Position numbers and translations under genes: made by a program | Shown: piece after piece, positions 43,743 to 52,231 of the stretch | How positions within the stretch are numbered: the first letter of the stretch is position 1 | How the letters are laid out: the number at the start of each line of letters is the position of its first letter | Source: Candidatus Obscuribacterales bacterium | GTDB taxonomy: Bacteria; Cyanobacteriota; Vampirovibrionia; Obscuribacterales; Obscuribacteraceae | Assembly (NCBI GenBank): GCA_020634035.1 | Contig: JACKCM010000006.1 | Span: 186,001-250,000 of the forward strand | DNA: 64,000 nt | Direction: 5' to 3' | Notes under the pieces: generated by a model | The model's database searches: none | What the model was told of the DNA's origin: nothing | The model's input: the letters and a program-made list of their open reading frames with translations, nothing else

Positions 43743-44603
43743 ATGAAGCGATACCTGATCTTATCTATCATAGTCGCGCTTGCGGTTTTGATAGGTTTCC
43801 AGATAGCTAAAGCGAGCGATTCCAGGCTCTCCTGTGCGGTGGCGCTTATATTCAAAGGCGAGCCCATGGAATCATTTTTGAAAAAGCCGGGTATCTCTTA
43901 TGTCCAGACTTACTTTCGCTTTGGCAATGAGCTGGCAGACGATGTCATATTCGGCGTGGATCAAGAGTTCATAGAAGGACTGAACCGACCGAAGTACATC
44001 AAAGGCGGTGACTGGATGGCTTTTATAGGACTGCAGAGAAGCGGCGCCATCTGGATAGCAACCGGAACGGACGAGACAATGAAAGGCGCGCCCAGTAAGG
44101 AGAGAAGCTGGAAGATACAGGAGCTCGGTCAGCGCCTGCAAGCAAACACATGGTATCGCTTGCGATGCACCGCCGACTTTGCCACCAGGCACTATGTCAG
44201 TGTCGATATCGATGGTCCGGGACTTTCGAAACATATCGATCTGTCCCATTACAAACTAGACTACCCCAACTATATGCCCTTCGATGATCGGGCGATGAGT
44301 TACTATGTCCACGCCATGCGCGGTAGAAGCATGATGAAAGAGAAAGGTGTTCCCATAGTCTATTTCGATGACCTGGAAGGTGGCATTATCGCCGATGGCA
44401 AGGAAACCAGAGTTTACTTCGAAGACTTCGAGAAGCAAATGGAAATTGGCGCCCAACCTGTAACCAGTCCGACAGTAAAATTAAGCGGCTATGACCAGGG
44501 CAGGCTCTATTTAGAGCGCAGCCAGGCTCGCTTCAAGATAGAGAAAGTCGATTTCGCTCGCTCGAAAAGCCATATTGGCGCCGCCGATGCTTCTTTAGAT
44601 TAG
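43743..44603 (+). CDS. exported hypothetical protein, possibly a concanavalin-like fold
   Basis: The 286-residue protein begins with a signal peptide or anchor (about 5-24, ending near IAKASDS). The mature part has the strand-rich patterns of lectin/laminin-G-like jelly rolls (VQTYFRFGNELADDVI, MAFIGLQRSGAIWIATG, TWYRLRCTADFATRHYVSVD, VYFDDLEGG). That fold call is inference from pattern, not a family match. It lies 20 bases after the DUF62-like gene on the same strand. No catalytic motif is recognised; binding of a glycan or surface polymer would be a reasonable guess. Confidence 0.6.
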   Translation: MKRYLILSIIVALAVLIGFQIAKASDSRLSCAVALIFKGEPMESFLKKPGISYVQTYFRFGNELADDVIFGVDQEFIEGLNRPKYIKGGDWMAFIGLQRSGAIWIATGTDETMKGAPSKERSWKIQELGQRLQANTWYRLRCTADFATRHYVSVDIDGPGLSKHIDLSHYKLDYPNYMPFDDRAMSYYVHAMRGRSMMKEKGVPIVYFDDLEGGIIADGKETRVYFEDFEKQMEIGAQPVTSPTVKLSGYDQGRLYLERSQARFKIEKVDFARSKSHIGAADASLD

Positions 44604-44632
44604 GGCTGAAACAAGCTCGCAGAGCGAACTCC

Positions 44633-45052
44633 TTGCACCCATTGCCTTTCGATGCCAGGCAAAAGTGCCCGGAGACCGTCGACATAGAAGTGAGTTTCAA
44701 GGAAAATCCGAAACCTCCACGAGGAAAACGTTTCAGTGACTCGGCCCTGGCAAGATGCCTGGATACTATTCAGACTGAAGCCAAATGCAAGTTCAAACAT
44801 CCCAATTCAAAAAACTTTCCCAGCGTGGCTATAGATTTTGAAATCGATTCAGACGGTCGACTGGAGAATATTTCTGTCAAACGAACATCCGGCAATGAAG
44901 AATTAGATAAAGCCATGACGAAAGTTCTCTCTGAAATTAAGCAGGTGCCTGTCGGCAAGGGATTTCAAAAAAATGTCGAGGCGACCATCGTACTTTCAGG
45001 AAATTCAGCGAAGTCTATTTACTTTGAATCGGTTACTTATCAAAAGAACTGA
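44633..45052 (+). CDS. TonB/TolA C-terminal-domain-like protein
   Basis: The 139-residue reading from a TTG start contains a TonB-C-like domain: VAIDFEIDSDGRLENISVKR, then SGNEELDKAMTKVLSEIKQVPVG and ATIVLSGN. This is the pattern of short periplasmic TonB/TolA-like energy-coupling domains. No signal peptide or membrane anchor is visible and the frame stays open upstream, overlapping the previous gene, so the start is unsure. It may be a fragment that has lost its anchor. It ends one base before the promoter at 45053. Confidence 0.5.
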   Translation: MHPLPFDARQKCPETVDIEVSFKENPKPPRGKRFSDSALARCLDTIQTEAKCKFKHPNSKNFPSVAIDFEIDSDGRLENISVKRTSGNEELDKAMTKVLSEIKQVPVGKGFQKNVEATIVLSGNSAKSIYFESVTYQKN

Positions 45053-45080
45053 TTGACAGCCATACATTTGTATGTATAAT
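45053..45080 (+). promoter_or_regulatory. near-consensus sigma-70 promoter with palindromic operator in the spacer
   Basis: TTGACA (45053-45058) and TATAAT (45075-45080) are both exact consensus hexamers, 16 bases apart. The spacer contains CATACA-TT-TGTATG (45061-45074), a perfect inverted repeat with 6-bp arms. A repressor bound there would block the polymerase completely. It points right, away from the TonB-like gene, into about 330 bases with no credible protein gene. This is the strongest promoter visible in the window. Confidence 0.75.
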
Positions 45081-45086
45081 ATAAAT

Positions 45087-45290
45087 ATAGGATGAATGCT
45101 AGTTGCAAGCCGCCAATCAAATTTCAAACACTGACTGAAAGAATCTCTGCCTGAGCTATGCCAACCTTCCCTATGCGCGAGTGCTGCCCGGGGCCCTCGC
45201 GTGAGAGTTATCAGGTTCGTGCAGGGTGATAGTGGCAGATATCAGCGTTGTTCCGTTTTTGAGGGGTTTGAAATCCGGAGTTTGCTACTC
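45087..45290 (+). ncRNA. candidate structured RNA from the 45053 promoter
   Basis: No credible gene follows the promoter. Two tiny frames exist (20 codons from 45092, 23 codons from the ATG at 45158) without good ribosome sites. Base pairing is visible: a long-range stem joins 45151-45163 to 45233-45245 (CTGA with TCAG, TGCCA with TGGCA). Inside it GCGCGAG (45175-45181) pairs with CTCGCGT (45196-45202). A TTTTT run follows at 45256-45260. I do not recognise a known riboswitch, 6S, tmRNA, RNase P or SRP RNA. The 3' end is not defined. Confidence 0.35.
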
Positions 45291-45330
45291 ACTCTGATTG
45301 ACTCTGATTGACTTTGATTTACTCTGACTG
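45291..45330. repeat. 10-bp tandem repeat array, four units
   Basis: The units are ACTCTGATTG twice, then ACTTTGATTT and ACTCTGACTG. The period of 10 bases is close to one DNA turn. It lies between the RNA candidate and the second array at 45361-45390, to which it is partly complementary (TTGATT against AATCAA). There is no gene here. Confidence 0.85.
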
Positions 45331-45360
45331 ATTCGAACTCAGTCACACGCTCGATCTTAA

Positions 45361-45390
45361 TCAATCCTGATCAATCCTGATCAATCCTGA
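45361..45390. repeat. 10-bp tandem repeat array, three perfect units
   Basis: TCAATCCTGA is repeated three times exactly, starting 31 bases after the first array and ending 18 bases before the xpt stop. On the xpt strand it lies just downstream of the gene. Partial complementarity to the first array could give a long imperfect hairpin. Confidence 0.85.
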
Positions 45391-45408
45391 TTAATGCCGC
45401 ACAATCTA

Positions 45409-45984
45409 TTACTCGCCACCAAAGACTATTTTGTCCCCGTCGAAACGGTCGATAATAGCCAGAGAATGAATCGGCACCTCGACCCCGGATAGGACCTGTC
45501 GTCCCCCCTCGAAGGATTTTTCAATCACGGCGCCGACGCCGGCAAGCGTTGCTCCGCTTGTTTTGACCAGCCGGACCAGGGCGGCGATGGTGTTGGCGGT
45601 GGCGAGAAAGTCGTCGAGAATGAGAACGCGGTCCTCAGGTTTCAAGTATTCAGAAGATACCACCAGGTCGACTTCACCGCCTTTGGTGTGCGAGGTGGCG
45701 GTCTCACGGAAGTCAGCACCGGCCATGGTCACAGGCTTATTCTTGCGAGCGAAAACAATAGGCAACTTGAGACTCATGCCGGTGGCAAGCGCCGGAGCGA
45801 TGCCACTGGATTCGGCGGTGAGAATTTTAGAAGGCTTCACCTCTTCAAAAAGCCTGGCGAATTCCTCGCCAACCGCCTTCATCAAAATCGGGTCGATCTG
45901 ATGATTCATAAACGAATCGACTTTGAGAATTCCATTACCCAGATATTTGCCATCAGAAAGAATTCTATCCTGCAAAAGTTTCAT
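45409..45984 (-). CDS. xpt: xanthine phosphoribosyltransferase
   Basis: From ATG 45984, supported by AGGAG nine bases upstream, the product has 191 residues and begins MKLLQDRILSDGKYLG like known Xpt proteins. The longer frame to 46026 adds 14 non-homologous residues. Type I PRTase features are present: the PRPP loop RVLILDDFLATANT, and Xpt blocks ILTAESSGIAPALATG and IVFARKNKPVTM. It salvages xanthine to XMP with PRPP in the cytosol. The ATG is one base after the tricorn gene stop, so it is translated in series with that protease gene. Two 10-bp repeat arrays lie downstream. Confidence 0.95.
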   Translation of the reverse strand: MKLLQDRILSDGKYLGNGILKVDSFMNHQIDPILMKAVGEEFARLFEEVKPSKILTAESSGIAPALATGMSLKLPIVFARKNKPVTMAGADFRETATSHTKGGEVDLVVSSEYLKPEDRVLILDDFLATANTIAALVRLVKTSGATLAGVGAVIEKSFEGGRQVLSGVEVPIHSLAIIDRFDGDKIVFGGE

Positions 45985-45985
45985 C

Positions 45986-48900
45986 CTATTTGCTCCTGCT
46001 TCTCTTCCGGGCTGAACCGCCAGCACCGGCTCTAGATTTAGTCTTGGGTTTTGCTTTGGGTTGTGTTTTAGTTTTGGGTTTCGGCTTTGTCTTGGCTCTA
46101 GTTTTTACCACAGTCTTAGACTCTGCCTTTGTACCGGCTTTAGTAGCTGTCTTCGCCTTGTTTTTTGTACTGGTTTTTGGGCTTGCTTTGCTGCCGGTTT
46201 TCGAAGACGACTTCACTTTGGGTGCCTTCAGCACCCGGCGCTTTCTGCCGTCTCCGTTTCCGCTTCCGTTGCGTCCGGCAGCAGCCGGTATCGGCAGGCT
46301 CGGTCGCTCAGAGAAATCCGGCAGACTGAAAGGCTTCGCCTTGGTCTCCTGCAGAATCAAAGCGATCGCTTTGTCCATCTGCGGATCTTCACCATCTCTG
46401 AATTGATGAGGCGCAATATCGACCTCGATATCCGGATCGGTTCCATAGTTTTCTACACCATAGCCTACATCCATGAACCAGAAAGAGAACTCTGGCTGGG
46501 TGGTTATGGTGCCGTCAACCAGACTGTGTCTCGGCCAGATACCGATGACACCGCCCCAGGTGCGCTTACCAACCAGGGTGCCGAGACCGAAAAGTTTAAA
46601 ACAGTGGCTAAAGATATCACCATCGGAGCCGGCGAATTCGTTAGTCAAAGCCACCATCGGTCCTGCCACGGATTCCTGAGGATAGGGCTGAGGCGGTCCC
46701 CAGCGGCTGACATCATAGCCCACTCTTCTTCGTGCCAGTTTCTCCAGCAGCAAAGACGATACATGACCCCCACGGTTGTAGCGCACATCGACAATCAGCC
46801 CCTGCCGATGCACCTCGGCAAGATAGCCGCGATGAAACTCGGCAAATCCCATCGGTCCCATATCCGGTATGTGTACATAACCGACCGCACCTTTGGTTTT
46901 GGTATGGACATATCTACGATTACTCTCCACCCAATCGCGATAACGCAAAGCTCTTTCATGGCGCAGGGTTTCGACCACGACATTTTTTTCTTTCTTGTCT
47001 TTGTGCCTTATTGCAAGGTTCACCTCATTGCCTGCTTGATTCAAGAGCAGCTCATTTACTGTAAGATCCTTGGATACGGCTCGACCATTGACGGCGATGA
47101 TCACATCACCATCCTCGATACCGACACCCGGTCGACTCAAAGGAGATGAGCTACGGTCCTGCCAGCTATCACCGTTATAGATCTTATCGATCACATAACC
47201 CTTCTCTTTGGCAGAGTAGCTTAGGTCACAGCCTAGATATCCCTGGCGATAAGAAGGCGCCCGACGGTAGTCGCCGCCCATCTCATAAGCGTGGGATGTG
47301 CCGAGTTCACCCTGCATCTCCCAGATCAAATCCGAAACTTCCGATCGGGTTCTCAACCGGGGAAGCAGACTGGCGTATCGATCATAAACCAGCTCCCAGT
47401 CGATGTCGGACATCTTCTCATCCCAGAAGTGTTCCTTCTGCAAACGCCAGGCCTCATCATACATTTGGCTCCACTCGTCCTGGGGATTGACGAGCACCTG
47501 AACCCGACTCAAATCGATAAAACCGGAAGAGCGGCTGGTGCCCGATGGTGTCGAAGGACTGCGCCCGTCGGCAGGCAGTTTCTCGCCGGCATCCACTGCT
47601 CTTATTTTCTTGCGCGAGCTATAGAAAAGGGTCTGGTTATCAAAGGCGAGTTTCATCTCGTTCACTTCGTTGAAGAGAACCGCCTGTTTACCCTCCTCGA
47701 AATCATAAGCGATTACCGAGCCGGTGATTCGGCTATCGTCATACCAGCTATGATCAGGTCTTATTCCTCTGAGCGGAAATAAAGTAAACAGCACCCGTCC
47801 GCTCACACCGATGATGTCACCGTAGCGGCCTTCACCTACTGGAATGGCGAGGATTCGACGAGAGATACCGTCAAAATCTATTTTGAGCTTCTCACTGGCG
47901 CCAGGCTTGCCGGCTGCCTTGCCCGTTGATTTAGCCCCGGCACCCTTCTCTACCTCTTTGACCATTTCTTTGTAGGCTTCGGTCAGAGCGCGCTTATAGA
48001 GCTTCTTCACCTCTTTTGAAGAACGTTTTTTAGATCCTTTGCCGTTGGTCTCATCGGCACCATCTTCTTTATTGTCCGAATCCTGAACAGCCTCCTTCGC
48101 TCTGCTTTTCCTTGCCACAACCGGCTTCGGCTCTTTGACAAAAGGCGAAGGAATGTCCTTTCTCAGGGTAACTAAATAAGGTCTGAAACCGCGAGGGAAG
48201 CCATAGTCGAAAGACATGGCGTCCATGACGGGATAAAAATCCCGGGCTCCTAAGAAGTATAGATACTTGCCGTCAGGGTCGAAACTGGGACAGGCATCGC
48301 ATCGAATCGGATCGGTGACATCATGAATCTTGCCCGATTCTATATCTACAATGCGGATGATAAAGAGAGAAGGCTCGCCAGCCCAACTGTAAGCGATATA
48401 GCTGCTGTCGGGCGACCAGTTGAAGTCACTGATTCTCTCCGCCGGACTTCTGTCCAGCTCTTTGAGACGCTTACTCTTCAGATCGAGATGCCATAACTCA
48501 TGGCGGTGATTGCTGAGGGCAATGGACTTGCCGTCAGGAGAAGGCTTGAGATTGATGATTCGGCCAAGATCAACCTCGCTCAAAAGCTGAGGTTCTTCCG
48601 CTTGGTCCGCCGAATGCAGTTCCAGTCGCTCGTAACCATCTCGATCATTGACCACAACAAAGTGCTTGCCGTCGGGCATCCATTCACAATGTCGATATCT
48701 GACAGCGCTACCCAGACCATGCTGAAGCATCGGTCCTTCCCAGTTGCCCAGGGTAAGGGGTTGGCCCCGCATAATCAGAGCCACCGAATGTCCATCGGGA
48801 TGGGGTGAGAAATGCTCAATATAATCCGCTTTGTCTATGAACTTGCGCTGAATCTGATGAGTACTGGCCGGAGCAGAGATCTCGAGTTTGCGTTCCTCTT

Positions 48901-49687
48901 CGGTGGCCGTATCGAAAAGATAAATGTCTCCACCGGCGGTATAGACAATTCTTTCGCCGTCCTTAGAAGGGAAGCGCACAAAGTAATCGGTCTGATTGGT
49001 ATGCCGCTTGAGCTCGCTTCCATCAGGATTACAAGAATAAATGTTGCCGATTCCTTCGTGATCGGAGAGGAAGTAAACTCGTTCCCCGATCCAAGAAGGC
49101 CATACTAAATTGCCGTTGAGATCTATCAAACGGTTGAATTTGCCATTGCCATCAGAATCGATCCAGATATCACCCCTGGTACCGCCTCGATAACGCTTCC
49201 AGCGAGCCGGGTCGGAATTGTTTCGGCCCAGTACCACTCTTCCGTCGACAGCGATATCGAAGGACTGGACATGACCCCATTTAAAACAGGTAGGCGATCC
49301 GCCGGAAGGAGAGATAGCAAATCCATCGCTCGCTCTGAAAAAAGGAGCATGATGATCCGATACGAAATAAATATGCCGGCCGTCATTGGACCAACCAACT
49401 ACATTGAGAAGGTCGGAGCCGACATAGGTCAGACGACGCGAGGGTCCGCCATCGGCATCGACCACAAAGACCTCCGGATGACCTTCTTCCCGACCGACAA
49501 AAGCGACCTGCTTACCATCGGGAGAGACCCTGGGCAGGCTCGATTCGCCCTGTCCGGTGGTAAGACGATAAGCCTTGCCTCCATCAATGGACGTGGTCCA
49601 GATATCATCTTCACAGACAAAGTAGATTCGGTCATTCTTTATGGTTGCGAATCGGTAGTACCCGTCCTGGGTCGTGGCTCTGGTCAT
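45986..49687 (-). CDS. tricorn-type protease with basic C-terminal tail
   Basis: The 1233-residue protein follows tricorn protease organisation: N-terminal beta-propeller repeats (YRLTTGQGESSLPRVSPDGK, and similar SPDGK/R-type blades to about residue 690), a helical C1 region, PDZ (about 880-960, GVGIEDGDVIIAVNGRAVS), and an S41-like catalytic part with nucleophile Ser near 1019 in NEFAGSDGDIFSH. A charged insert with KRSSKEVKK lies near 545-590. The last 70 residues are Lys/Thr/Ala/Pro repeats like histone H1 tails, unusual for this family. It cleaves peptides released by other proteases. xpt follows after one base. Confidence 0.9.
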   Translation of the reverse strand: MTRATTQDGYYRFATIKNDRIYFVCEDDIWTTSIDGGKAYRLTTGQGESSLPRVSPDGKQVAFVGREEGHPEVFVVDADGGPSRRLTYVGSDLLNVVGWSNDGRHIYFVSDHHAPFFRASDGFAISPSGGSPTCFKWGHVQSFDIAVDGRVVLGRNNSDPARWKRYRGGTRGDIWIDSDGNGKFNRLIDLNGNLVWPSWIGERVYFLSDHEGIGNIYSCNPDGSELKRHTNQTDYFVRFPSKDGERIVYTAGGDIYLFDTATEEERKLEISAPASTHQIQRKFIDKADYIEHFSPHPDGHSVALIMRGQPLTLGNWEGPMLQHGLGSAVRYRHCEWMPDGKHFVVVNDRDGYERLELHSADQAEEPQLLSEVDLGRIINLKPSPDGKSIALSNHRHELWHLDLKSKRLKELDRSPAERISDFNWSPDSSYIAYSWAGEPSLFIIRIVDIESGKIHDVTDPIRCDACPSFDPDGKYLYFLGARDFYPVMDAMSFDYGFPRGFRPYLVTLRKDIPSPFVKEPKPVVARKSRAKEAVQDSDNKEDGADETNGKGSKKRSSKEVKKLYKRALTEAYKEMVKEVEKGAGAKSTGKAAGKPGASEKLKIDFDGISRRILAIPVGEGRYGDIIGVSGRVLFTLFPLRGIRPDHSWYDDSRITGSVIAYDFEEGKQAVLFNEVNEMKLAFDNQTLFYSSRKKIRAVDAGEKLPADGRSPSTPSGTSRSSGFIDLSRVQVLVNPQDEWSQMYDEAWRLQKEHFWDEKMSDIDWELVYDRYASLLPRLRTRSEVSDLIWEMQGELGTSHAYEMGGDYRRAPSYRQGYLGCDLSYSAKEKGYVIDKIYNGDSWQDRSSSPLSRPGVGIEDGDVIIAVNGRAVSKDLTVNELLLNQAGNEVNLAIRHKDKKEKNVVVETLRHERALRYRDWVESNRRYVHTKTKGAVGYVHIPDMGPMGFAEFHRGYLAEVHRQGLIVDVRYNRGGHVSSLLLEKLARRRVGYDVSRWGPPQPYPQESVAGPMVALTNEFAGSDGDIFSHCFKLFGLGTLVGKRTWGGVIGIWPRHSLVDGTITTQPEFSFWFMDVGYGVENYGTDPDIEVDIAPHQFRDGEDPQMDKAIALILQETKAKPFSLPDFSERPSLPIPAAAGRNGSGNGDGRKRRVLKAPKVKSSSKTGSKASPKTSTKNKAKTATKAGTKAESKTVVKTRAKTKPKPKTKTQPKAKPKTKSRAGAGGSARKRSRSK

Positions 49688-49851
49688 ATGAGGACAATCT
49701 CCTTGAACTGACTTTTCGATGGTGGCATTGTATACGGTGCCTTCTGCCAGCGAGGCAACGAAGCGTCTTTGGAAATGCTGCTACATTGTCCGGACCTTCG
49801 CTTGAGCTGACGAATTACGGGCTAAGGGCGACGGGCCAGGAAAAGACCCGG
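49688..49851. other. short divergent intergenic region
   Basis: These 164 bases separate the tricorn start from the preferred start of the helical-repeat protein. The rightward frame stays open across it and beyond to 49645, but its translation (Trp/Cys/Arg-rich) looks non-coding. Both promoters should be here; I see no consensus pair. Confidence 0.4.
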
Positions 49852-51207
49852 ATGAATTCTAGCAGAATTAAGCATAGCTTGGTTCCGATATATCGCAGAA
49901 GCGTTAGAGCCCTGCCGATAATTGGTACACTACATAAGGAGCAGTATATTGCTTCGGGAAGCCCCACGACCGATCCACTGTACAAAATGGTTGAAAAACA
50001 GGCAACAGAAACGGCTGGCACCCTTTTTGTCGGTGCTGGATTTATAACGCCCGGACAGCTGGAAGAGGCGAAAAAGACTGCTGACAGCTTGAGCGTACCG
50101 CTGGAAAGAGCGCTGGTAATGCTCAAAATGGTCAGCGATGACAGTGTCGGCAAAGTCCAGGAAGCCGACGAAATGGTATCCGGCGGTGTTATCTCGGTGG
50201 ATATGGCAGTCAGAGCGCTGCGCCTGGCAAGACAGCACAGCATGAAAGTGAAGGACGCTGTTGGCGTCCTCGGCGATATACACAAGAAGACGGGCCGGGT
50301 GCAGACGATAACCACGCCCCTGACCGAGCTTCTTCTAAGCGCCAATATGGTCACCGGAGAGCAAGTCGGTAGAGCGATTCAACAAGCTCAGGACACCGGC
50401 ATGCAGACCGGTCGTATTCTGGTTCTCAATCGAGATGTTTCGAGCTGGATGATGACCGCCGCTCTCAATGCGCTCATTCTGGTCAGAGACGGTAAAATCG
50501 ACAAAGACCAGGCCCAGAAAGCTCTCTCTACGGTCGGTCACCGAAGAATCAGTATCGAACAGGCACTGTTCGAACTGGGTCTTTATGTAGAAAAAGAAGG
50601 AAAGACCATCAAACTGGGAGAGCTTGCCGCTCTAGCCGGTTTTCTTTCGGACAGCGATATGCTCGAATGTCTCGAAATCGAGCTGGTAAAAGAGAAACAA
50701 TTCGGTCAAATCTTACTGGAACAGGGTATTGTCACCCACGAACTGCTCGAAGCGGCCATCGTTCTTCAAGATATGGTCGCCAACGATAGCATACGAGCCT
50801 TCCAGGCCGGTCAGGCTCTCAGGCGAGCAAGAGACAATCAGGTCTCTGTCTATCAGGCCGTGGCAGAGCTGGATCCTCCGGTTCAAGCTCCACAAAAACA
50901 CATCAGCCCCTCCGAACTTTTGGTCCAGTCCGGTCTTGTTGATCAGGACAAAATGAACGAACTGGTTCCCGAAGAGCTCGATAGCTCTATCAAAGTCGGC
51001 AAGAAAGTGCTGGCTGCCGGGGTAATTAGCGAATCTTTTCTCTATCTGGCCTTGAGAACCTATTCTCTTTTCAAACAAGGCTATCTCTCTGCAGATCAAG
51101 CCACAGCCGCCCTGGCGAAATGCCGGGAAGACAAAGTCAGCCTCGATGAAGCCCTATCGCAACTGGGCTGGATCGTACCTGCTAGAATGCAATGGGTATG
51201 GACCTGA
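49852..51207 (+). CDS. helical-repeat protein (MshEN/GspE-N-like repeats)
   Basis: From ATG 49852 (AGGAAAAG upstream) the product has 451 residues; ATG 49987 is an alternative and longer starts are unlikely. It is soluble and built from about four copies of a two-helix-pair unit of about 90-100 residues. Each shows a pattern like LxxAGxITxxQLxxAxxxA, as in LFVGAGFITPGQLEEAKK, LLLSANMVTGEQVGRAIQQA, LLEQGIVTHELLEAAIVL and LLVQSGLVDQDKMNEL. The unit resembles the N-terminal domain of type II secretion/pilus ATPases, but no ATPase domain follows. A patatin-like gene starts 15 bases after the stop. Function unknown. Confidence 0.6.
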   Translation: MNSSRIKHSLVPIYRRSVRALPIIGTLHKEQYIASGSPTTDPLYKMVEKQATETAGTLFVGAGFITPGQLEEAKKTADSLSVPLERALVMLKMVSDDSVGKVQEADEMVSGGVISVDMAVRALRLARQHSMKVKDAVGVLGDIHKKTGRVQTITTPLTELLLSANMVTGEQVGRAIQQAQDTGMQTGRILVLNRDVSSWMMTAALNALILVRDGKIDKDQAQKALSTVGHRRISIEQALFELGLYVEKEGKTIKLGELAALAGFLSDSDMLECLEIELVKEKQFGQILLEQGIVTHELLEAAIVLQDMVANDSIRAFQAGQALRRARDNQVSVYQAVAELDPPVQAPQKHISPSELLVQSGLVDQDKMNELVPEELDSSIKVGKKVLAAGVISESFLYLALRTYSLFKQGYLSADQATAALAKCREDKVSLDEALSQLGWIVPARMQWVWT

Positions 51208-51222
51208 TATAGAAGCAGCCCG

Positions 51223-52215
51223 ATGCAATCGCGCGTTTTATCCCATCTTATCTACAGATCCGTCTTAGCGCTGTATATTGCGCTTTGCTTGATTTCGGCG
51301 TCTGTAACCAACAGCGCTCAAGCAGCCGACACCACCCACAGTGGCACCGTCGTCAAACACCCAAAAATTGGTCTTGCTCTCGGAGGCGGTGGAGCCCGGG
51401 GCGCGGCCCATGTCGGGGTGCTCCATATTCTGGAGCAGCATGGAGTTCCGATAGATTATATAGCCGGCACCAATGTGGGTGCTGTGGTTGGAGGACTTTA
51501 CTCCGCCGGAGTTTCAATCTCTTCTCTAAAAGAGATGTTCACTCGGGGAACCTTGATGAGAGCCTATCTCAATGTCCCCCTCAAGCTGCGCCTGATGGGC
51601 ATTCCCCTGGTCAGCACCTCAAGACTTTTAGGACATAAAAGCTTCGACGGTCTCTATCGAGGCGAAAAATTCAAAAGTTTCCTCAATAAATATGTGCCTG
51701 AATCAGAACGAGATCTCGAAGATCTTAAAATCCCTTTCGGAGCGGTCACATATGATCTGATTGAGGGTGAAGTAAAAGTACTGAGAAAAGGCAATTTAGG
51801 AGCGGTTTTACAAGCGAGTTCAGCCATACCCGTATTACGCAAACCGGTCAAACTGGGAACCGACGCCGATCCGCTGCTTTGCATTGACGGCGGCGTGGCG
51901 GTAAACATACCGGTCAAGGAAGTGCGAGAGATGGGTGCAGACATTGTCATCGCCGTCGACCTCAATGATAATGCCCGGGGCTCGAAGCTCGAAGAATACT
52001 ATAAGCCCGGCAGCGTCAGCCACCGGGTCATTCAAGCCCATCTACGCTCCATCGACCGCGGACAACTGGATAATGCAGACATCGTCATCAAACCGAACGT
52101 CGACCACATGGGTTTGATGTCACGCCAGCCGGAGCTGGCTAAACGCGCCATTGTTGAGGGCGAAACAGCCACCATGGAGAGATGGGAGCAAATATCCAAA
52201 TTGCTTCAAAAATAG
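51223..52215 (+). CDS. patatin-like phospholipase family protein lacking the nucleophile serine
   Basis: The 330-residue protein has a signal peptide (about 12-34, ending near AQAAD) and a full patatin domain like RssA/YlbK: oxyanion-hole LALGGGGARGAAHVGVL, the nucleophile-elbow region, and CIDGGVAVNIPV with Asp222. The elbow reads AGTNVGAVVGG, so the catalytic Ser of GxSxG is Asn84 (codon AAT). The Asp of the dyad remains. It is therefore either inactive, a lipid-binding protein, or uses another residue. It is 15 bases after the helical-repeat gene, probably one operon. Confidence 0.88.
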   Translation: MQSRVLSHLIYRSVLALYIALCLISASVTNSAQAADTTHSGTVVKHPKIGLALGGGGARGAAHVGVLHILEQHGVPIDYIAGTNVGAVVGGLYSAGVSISSLKEMFTRGTLMRAYLNVPLKLRLMGIPLVSTSRLLGHKSFDGLYRGEKFKSFLNKYVPESERDLEDLKIPFGAVTYDLIEGEVKVLRKGNLGAVLQASSAIPVLRKPVKLGTDADPLLCIDGGVAVNIPVKEVREMGADIVIAVDLNDNARGSKLEEYYKPGSVSHRVIQAHLRSIDRGQLDNADIVIKPNVDHMGLMSRQPELAKRAIVEGETATMERWEQISKLLQK

Positions 52216-52231
52216 ATCAGGAGCAAATAAA

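Noticed and set aside
45092..45229. Two short peptides (20 and 23 codons) behind the strong promoter
   Set aside because: Neither start has a properly spaced ribosome site and neither peptide has a hydrophobic or toxin-like character.
45081..45260. Known riboswitch, tmRNA, RNase P, SRP RNA or group II intron fragment
   Set aside because: I looked for the conserved core sequences of these families and found none; the structure seen is generic.
45291..45390. CRISPR array
   Set aside because: Units are only 10 bp and directly abutting, with no spacers and no cas genes nearby.
46061..47149. 362-codon frame opposite the tricorn gene
   Set aside because: It is antisense to the catalytic region of tricorn, and its Cys/Arg/His-rich translation looks like a shadow of the real frame.
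49645..49851. Longer N-terminus for the helical-repeat protein
   Set aside because: The added 69 residues overlap the divergent tricorn start, are Trp/Cys/Arg-rich and carry no repeat pattern; ATG 49852 has a better ribosome site.
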